From an uncultured Ruminococcus sp. (GTDB lineage Bacteria; Bacillota; Clostridia; Oscillospirales; Ruminococcaceae), in the NCBI RefSeq assembly GCF_946415235.1, contig NZ_CAMKRR010000001.1:61307-125306 (forward strand): a stretch of 64,000 nt of DNA. Reading direction: 5' to 3'. Position 1 is the stretch's first letter; the number at the start of each line of letters is the position of its first letter. The notes under the pieces were generated by a model. It was not told the origin of the DNA. It saw only the letters and a program-made list of their open reading frames with translations, and searched no databases. Made by a program: the position numbers and the translations under genes. This document shows, one piece after another, positions 60,412 to 64,000 of this stretch.

Positions 60412-61479
60412 ATGTATGCTGCGCTAAAGAAAGTATGCCGTAACGTCAGATGGAAAACGTCGGTTACTCAGTACGAGATGAATGGTCTGAAGAATACTGC
60501 AAAGCTTATCCGTGAAATCGAGTCAGGCACATATAAGCTGTCCGAGTATCAGGAATTTGAGATTTACGAGCCGAAGAAAAGGCATATCACCGCTACGAGG
60601 ATAAGAGACAGGCAGGTGCAGAGAAGTTTATGTGACAACTATCTGTATGAAATACTGACAAAATCTTTCATCTACTCGAACGGTGCTTGTCAGAAGGGCA
60701 AGGGAACAGACTTTGTCCTGAAAGACTTTAAAAAGCAGCTCCAAGGCTACTATCGCAGGCGTGGAAGCGAGGGCTACTATCTTAAGTGTGATATTCATCA
60801 TTTCTTTGAAAGCATCAACCATGATATCCTCAAGGAAAAGCTCCGCGGCCGCATCGAGAGTGAGCACGTCCTTCAGATGGTATTTACGATCATTGACAGC
60901 TTCGGCGAGGTCGGGCTTGGCTTAGGCAGTCAGGTGAGTCAGCTGTTAGCTCTGTTTTATCTCGACGAACTGGATCATATCATCAAGGAGAAGTTGAAAA
61001 TCGAAGTATATACCCGATATATGGACGATTTTATATTGATATCCGAAAGCAAGGACAAGCTTCTTGAAGCAAGAGAAGTGATAGAGGCCTATCTTGTGGG
61101 GATATGCTTGGAGCTCAACGAAAAAACAGTGCTTCAGCGGCTACAGTATGGTGTCATGTATCTGCACTGGAAATTTGTGATAACAGGCGGCGGCAAGGTG
61201 CTCATGCTTCCTGACAGGAAAAGATGTACCAAACGCAGACACAAGCTTAAGCGGATTCTGTGCTTAGTCGACAAGGGAGATCTGAGTACAGATCAGATAC
61301 TTCAGGTTTCGGCAAGCATGAAATCACACCTCAGCAAAGGAAACTCATATAAAGTAAGGAGCGAGATAGATCATCTGATATACGGCTATCTCGTGAATAG
61401 AAAGGAAAATTATCATGAACAAAAAGTATTACTTAGCGGTCGTTCAGAACGGTACGACTCCTGCGCTTTTCACTTATGA
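60412..61479 (+). CDS. DGR reverse transcriptase
   Basis: 355 residues from ATG 60412. RT motifs in order: KRHITATRIRDRQVQRSL (motif 1), YSNGACQKGKGTDF (motif 2), LKCDIHHFFESIN (motif A, Asp127), LGSQVSQLLALFYLDEL with the DGR signature [IVL]GxxxSQ (171-177), and YMDD (203-206). It makes cDNA from TR with errors at A. The N-terminus seems truncated: codons upstream of ATG 60412 (EEYQYLNFKN) look like family sequence but no start codon is in that frame, see findings. No ribosome site precedes 60412. The 3' end overlaps the next gene by 65 bp. Confidence 0.95.
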   Translation: MYAALKKVCRNVRWKTSVTQYEMNGLKNTAKLIREIESGTYKLSEYQEFEIYEPKKRHITATRIRDRQVQRSLCDNYLYEILTKSFIYSNGACQKGKGTDFVLKDFKKQLQGYYRRRGSEGYYLKCDIHHFFESINHDILKEKLRGRIESEHVLQMVFTIIDSFGEVGLGLGSQVSQLLALFYLDELDHIIKEKLKIEVYTRYMDDFILISESKDKLLEAREVIEAYLVGICLELNEKTVLQRLQYGVMYLHWKFVITGGGKVLMLPDRKRCTKRRHKLKRILCLVDKGDLSTDQILQVSASMKSHLSKGNSYKVRSEIDHLIYGYLVNRKENYHEQKVLLSGRSERYDSCAFHL

Positions 61480-61639
61480 CACACTTGACGGTGCGCTTGC
61501 CGCATTCCATACGGAAATGGCATATCGCGCCGCCGGAAGAACATCAACGAAATGTGCTCTTATGAACGAAGAACTTGAAGTGATCAAGCGTGAGAGCTAC
61601 TATGCAGCGACTGAAAGTGAAGAAAGCCTCGAAGAATAA
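61415..61639 (+). CDS. Small phage protein after the RT
   Basis: 74 residues: KKYYLAVVQNGTTPALFTYDTLDGALAAFHTEMAYRA, a strand-helix pattern seen in small phage proteins near lysis genes. GAAAGGAAAA is upstream of ATG 61415, inside the RT gene. Role unknown. AAAGGAGGGGG after its stop starts the endolysin. Confidence 0.7.
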   Translation: MNKKYYLAVVQNGTTPALFTYDTLDGALAAFHTEMAYRAAGRTSTKCALMNEELEVIKRESYYAATESEESLEE

Positions 61640-61656
61640 GAAAGGAGGGGGAAAGT

Positions 61657-62184
61657 ATGAATTCACCATATGAAGGAAAATTCAAAATCACACAGACTTT
61701 CAAAGGAGCAGCTCACGACGGTCTTGACCTCGTCGGAATCGACAGCAAGGAGATCCACGCAACCGCTTCGGGCAAGATCGTATTTGCCGGCTGGGAAAAT
61801 GCCAACAACCACAATCAGGGTTTCGGCCAGTATGTTGTAATCCTGGCGAACGGCAAATACTACCACTTCGGTCATCTGTCCGAGATTAGAGTCAAACTCG
61901 GACAGGAAGTAAAGATCACTGACGTCATCGGAATTGAAGGACATACAGGCTATACCGAACCGAGCGGACCTCAGGGCAGCCACTGCCACTACTGCGTAAG
62001 GACAAGCATGAGCCCCGGTACGTTCCTTGATGTATGCTCGATCTCGGGAATTCCGAACATCTACGGAGGTATATATGATGACGGATACCGTTCGGGGCAG
62101 AAAAAGGAAGAAAAGAAAAAAACCATGAAAGTGACCGTCGAGTACGACGATCATAAGTTCAGTGGGCTACTCGAAGAAATCTGA
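61657..62184 (+). CDS. M23 peptidase endolysin
   Basis: 175 residues. LytM/M23 zinc-endopeptidase core: HDGLDLVG (first His and Asp), HFGHLSEI, and GSHCHYCV with the HxH pair. It cuts peptide cross-links in peptidoglycan for cell lysis. The C-terminal 40 residues (KKEEKKKTMKVTVEYDDHKFSGLLEEI) form a small extra domain that may target the cell wall. No signal peptide, so holin-dependent. Last phage gene, followed by a terminator. Confidence 0.9.
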   Translation: MNSPYEGKFKITQTFKGAAHDGLDLVGIDSKEIHATASGKIVFAGWENANNHNQGFGQYVVILANGKYYHFGHLSEIRVKLGQEVKITDVIGIEGHTGYTEPSGPQGSHCHYCVRTSMSPGTFLDVCSISGIPNIYGGIYDDGYRSGQKKEEKKKTMKVTVEYDDHKFSGLLEEI

Positions 62185-62193
62185 TATATAAGG

Positions 62194-62225
62194 AATCCCC
62201 GAGGTTATTCCTCGGGGATTATACT
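62194..62225 (+). terminator. Terminator at the right end of the prophage
   Basis: 11-bp stem AATCCCCGAGG/CCTCGGGGATT (62194-62220) 10 bp after the endolysin stop. The tail is only weakly T-rich. Confidence 0.75.
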
Positions 62226-62272
62226 TTGTATACTTGCATAACTCTAATCACGGTGATTTGTGCATATTTTAT

Positions 62273-62291
62273 ATCATTGATGTGCCGAGGA
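62273..62291. other. attR: left arm of attP plus core
   Basis: Phage arm ATCATTGATGTGC (62273-62285), one base, then the core GAGGA at 62287-62291, followed by cotJC codons. Confidence 0.88.
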
Positions 62292-62712
62292 GTTGGCGCA
62301 CTTCGAGATGATCTCAGCCATACTTTATCAGCTCACGAAGGATCTGTCGATAGAGGAGATCAAAAAGAGCGGCTTTGACACCTATTTTGTGGATCATACA
62401 ACGGGCATCTATCCCGTGGCTGCATCGGGAACACCGTTTACTGCGGCATATTTCCAGTCAAAGGGAGACATCATAACCGATCTCAGTGAGGATATGGCTG
62501 CCGAACAGAAGGCACGCACCACATACGACAATATCCTCAGGCTGGCTGACGATCCCGATGTGCGGGATCCGATACGCTTCCTGCGTGAGCGTGAGATTGT
62601 CCACTATCAGCGCTTTGGTGAAGCTCTCCGTATCGCTCAGGATAAGCTTGATTCAAAGAATTTCTATGCTTGCAATCCGTCATTTGACAAGAATTGCGGC
62701 ATGAAAAAATAA
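62287..62712 (+). pseudogene. cotJC: cotJC 3' fragment (interrupted gene)
   Basis: Continues the frame of the fragment at 25252: GAG-GAG-TTG reads E-E-L and then AHFEMISAILYQLTKDL, AAYFQSKGDIITDLSEDMAAEQKARTTYDNIL, RFLREREIVHYQRFGEAL. These carry the remaining ligands of the di-manganese-type fold (E-x-x-H at AEQKA/EREIVH). The 3' part has no own start or ribosome site, so it is silent in the lysogen. The tail NFYACNPSFDKNCGMKK is longer than in Bacillus CotJC. Excision would restore the full gene. Confidence 0.93.
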
Positions 62713-62718
62713 CAGCTG

Positions 62719-62748
62719 CGGCTCTCCTGCGGGAGAGCCGTTTTTCTT
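62719..62748 (+). terminator. Terminator of the cotJABC operon
   Basis: Stem CGGCTCTCC/GGAGAGCCG with a short loop (62719-62740), followed by TTTTT. Confidence 0.85.
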
Positions 62749-62872
62749 CTTCAAAATTTTAAGCCGAAGATGGTATGATAATTACACAGTGATGGAAAAC
62801 AGTATTCACCGCAGTATGGAGCATACGGTTATAATGTCAGAAAACATATGAAAAATATAGTGATTTTACATA

Positions 62873-62901
62873 TTGACAATAAATATAGAATGATATATAA
62901 T
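62873..62901 (+). promoter_or_regulatory. Promoter of the zinc-ribbon membrane gene
   Basis: TTGACA (62873-62878), 17-bp spacer, TATAAT (62896-62901). Confidence 0.85.
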
Positions 62902-62931
62902 ATTTAAAATCACTTTTATAGGGGGGATTTT

Positions 62932-63945
62932 ATGCCACATTCTTCGGGGGGCGGTTCACACGGCGGAGGATCTCACTGCGGACACGGGGGTTCGCACGGC
63001 GGAAGTTCGGGAAGCAGCGGTACGAGAATAAGCAGAACGCATTTCGCAGGATCACGGAGATATGTAACGTATCATAACGGTGAGCCGCGGTACTTCTATG
63101 CGAGCAGGAATTATAATCCGAAATACGATCCGAAGAGACTTCTTATAGGAATATTTTATATACCGTTTCTCATATTTATATTTTTGTCGTTTAAAAGTAT
63201 TATCCCCATAGTCCCGAAGAACTATAACCATAACATCGTGATCGCAGACGATGCGGATGTCATTGCGGACGAGTGGGAGCTTCGTGAAAGTCTTGACAGA
63301 TTTGTGGAAAAAACGGGCGTTACTCCGTCTGTAGTCACTGTTTATGACGATATGTGGATGAATGGGTCGAATACACTTGAGGATTACGCATATAACAGAT
63401 ATCTTCAGGAATTCGGTGACGAAATGCACTGGCTCATAGTATATTCAAAGCCGAAGGTATACACCTCCGACGGAGCGGCCGACTGGAAATGGGAAGGTAT
63501 GCAGGGGGACGATACCGATCCCATACTTACTGATAACATAACGCAGAAGTTCAATAACTATCTTTACAAAAATCTTGAGGATGAAAGTAAAAATGTGGGA
63601 ACTTCCATAGCCGAGTCATTTGATTATATTACGGGAAAAATATCTCGTTTCCCAAAGCTGTCTGCATTGTTCATGCCGCTTTTCATGCTTGGTTTCATAC
63701 TTTTCCATGCTTACTTCATGCTGGGCTTCAATGAACTGAAATACAGGAAGGCTGTTCCCGCACCTGAAGAAGGCATAGATGATGTTTCCGACGTATCTTA
63801 CGGAGATTATAATTCAAATAAAAAGGTTTCGTATAAGGATCCCGTACAGGGGGAAAAGATGTGTCCCTACTGCGGCGGATACTTTTCTTCAAAATTGTCG
63901 AAATGTCCTCACTGCGATGCGAGGGTATCGGACGAATATCAGTAA
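62932..63945 (+). CDS. Membrane protein with Gly/His-rich N-terminus and C-terminal zinc ribbon
   Basis: 337 residues. The first 40 residues are Gly/Ser/His repeats (SGGGSHGGGSHCGHGGSHGG), a possible metal-binding segment. One membrane helix (about 70-92) precedes an extracytoplasmic alpha/beta domain (100-205, IVIADDADVIADEWELRESLDRF) that recalls TPM/YgcG-like folds. A second helix (about 243-262) leads back to a cytoplasmic zinc ribbon, CPYCGGYFSSKLSKCPHCDAR, at the end. Function unknown; the zinc ribbon faces the cytoplasm if the topology is right. Confidence 0.65.
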   Translation: MPHSSGGGSHGGGSHCGHGGSHGGSSGSSGTRISRTHFAGSRRYVTYHNGEPRYFYASRNYNPKYDPKRLLIGIFYIPFLIFIFLSFKSIIPIVPKNYNHNIVIADDADVIADEWELRESLDRFVEKTGVTPSVVTVYDDMWMNGSNTLEDYAYNRYLQEFGDEMHWLIVYSKPKVYTSDGAADWKWEGMQGDDTDPILTDNITQKFNNYLYKNLEDESKNVGTSIAESFDYITGKISRFPKLSALFMPLFMLGFILFHAYFMLGFNELKYRKAVPAPEEGIDDVSDVSYGDYNSNKKVSYKDPVQGEKMCPYCGGYFSSKLSKCPHCDARVSDEYQ

Positions 63946-63951
63946 TTACAG

Positions 63952-63990
63952 AGCGGATGAGCACTTTTTGCGGCTTGTCCGCTTTTGTAT
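63952..63990 (+). terminator. Terminator of the zinc-ribbon membrane gene
   Basis: Inverted repeat GCGGATGAGC/GCTTGTCCGC with imperfect pairs (63956-63984), followed by TTTT. Confidence 0.6.
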
Positions 63991-64000
63991 TTCGGAGGAG

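Larger units (their letters stand above)
58032..61479 (+). mobile_element. Diversity-generating retroelement (DGR): target, VR, avd, TR, RT
   Basis: Complete cassette in the common order target-avd-TR-RT. The RT copies the TR RNA with errors at adenines and the cDNA replaces VR. VR and TR show 16 differences, all at TR adenines (33 A in 111 bp). Confidence 0.97.
25441..62291. mobile_element. Integrated siphovirus-type prophage (about 36.8 kb) carrying a DGR
   Basis: Bounded by a shared GAGGA inside the two cotJC halves. Contents in order: serine integrase, repressor/ImmA lysogeny module, early genes, HUH Rep and nuclease, late regulator, RNA region, HK97-type head and tail genes, lysis genes with a diversity-generating retroelement, and M23 endolysin. 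No transposase or inactivating stop is seen in the structural genes, so the prophage looks intact. The RT start is the one doubtful point. Confidence 0.95.

Noticed and set aside
60412..61479. RT as a retron or group II intron protein
   Set aside because: The [L]GxxxSQ motif, the Avd partner and the A-specific VR/TR pair are DGR marks. There is no msr-msd structure, maturase or HNH domain on the RT.
1..64000. CRISPR arrays
   Set aside because: No regularly spaced direct repeats with unique spacers were seen. The only tandem repeats are coding (Thr linkers, portal repeat).

Overview
The window looks like a chromosome segment of a cellulosome-producing Ruminococcus, closest in style to R. flavefaciens (Bacillota, Oscillospiraceae). 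Three secreted enzymes end in near-identical R. flavefaciens-type dockerins (core D-M-A/S-D-A-V-L-I-M-Q) behind Thr-rich linkers, a secreted serpin carries an internal dockerin, and host promoters are mostly TTGACA-17-TATAAT. The species is inferred from gene content and was not tested by a search.

Left host arm (1-25445). This holds the tail of a BspA-type leucine-rich-repeat protein, thrH and nadE, a membrane protein, two paralogous penicillin-binding lipoproteins (2701-4185, 4740-6185) flanking a TfoX-like gene, a small exporter, a Thr-rich lipoprotein, a GH11-CBM22-CE3-dockerin xylanase/esterase, a CapA-like / PaaK-like / ATP-grasp gene trio (11819-15737), a dockerin esterase, a YczE-like membrane protein, the dockerin-serpin and a dockerin GH127-like enzyme. 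It ends with cotJA, cotJB and the 5' third of cotJC.

Prophage (about 25441-62291, 36.8 kb). A siphovirus-type prophage with HK97-like structural genes and a large serine integrase interrupts cotJC. Joining the two flanks at a shared GAGGA restores an uninterrupted 204-residue CotJC, with the crossover at the E-E-L-A-H metal-ligand codons. The phage arms at the two ends form a 13-bp inverted repeat (one mismatch) around this core, as expected for attP. Order: integrase, exonuclease-BRCT protein, ImmA/repressor, divergent operator region, Cro-like gene, a reverse-strand moron with its own promoter, an early block of small genes (PcfK/PcfJ-like, DUF3102-like, several zinc ribbons, ASCH-like), an HUH replication initiator with a VRR-NUC nuclease, a sigma-like late regulator, tRNA-CAU plus a second tRNA-like RNA with an enlarged anticodon domain, HNH, terminase, portal, protease, capsid, connectors, tail genes and lysis genes. 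A 16-bp palindrome (GTGCAGTYRACTGCAC) recurs at four to five places in the prophage.

The most exciting system is a complete diversity-generating retroelement (DGR) at 58032-61479. It has a tail-tip protein whose last residues are the variable region (VR 59474-59584), an avd gene, a non-coding template repeat (TR 60100-60210) and a YMDD reverse transcriptase with the DGR signature [L]GxxxSQ. VR and TR are 111 bp each and differ at 16 positions, every one an adenine in TR. A 9-bp hairpin follows VR, a long stem-loop separates TR from the RT, and the RT 5' end seems to contain a one-base shift. The DGR probably retargets the phage tail to varying host surface ligands.

Right host arm (62292-64000). 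This holds the 3' part of cotJC and a glycine/histidine-rich membrane protein with a zinc ribbon.
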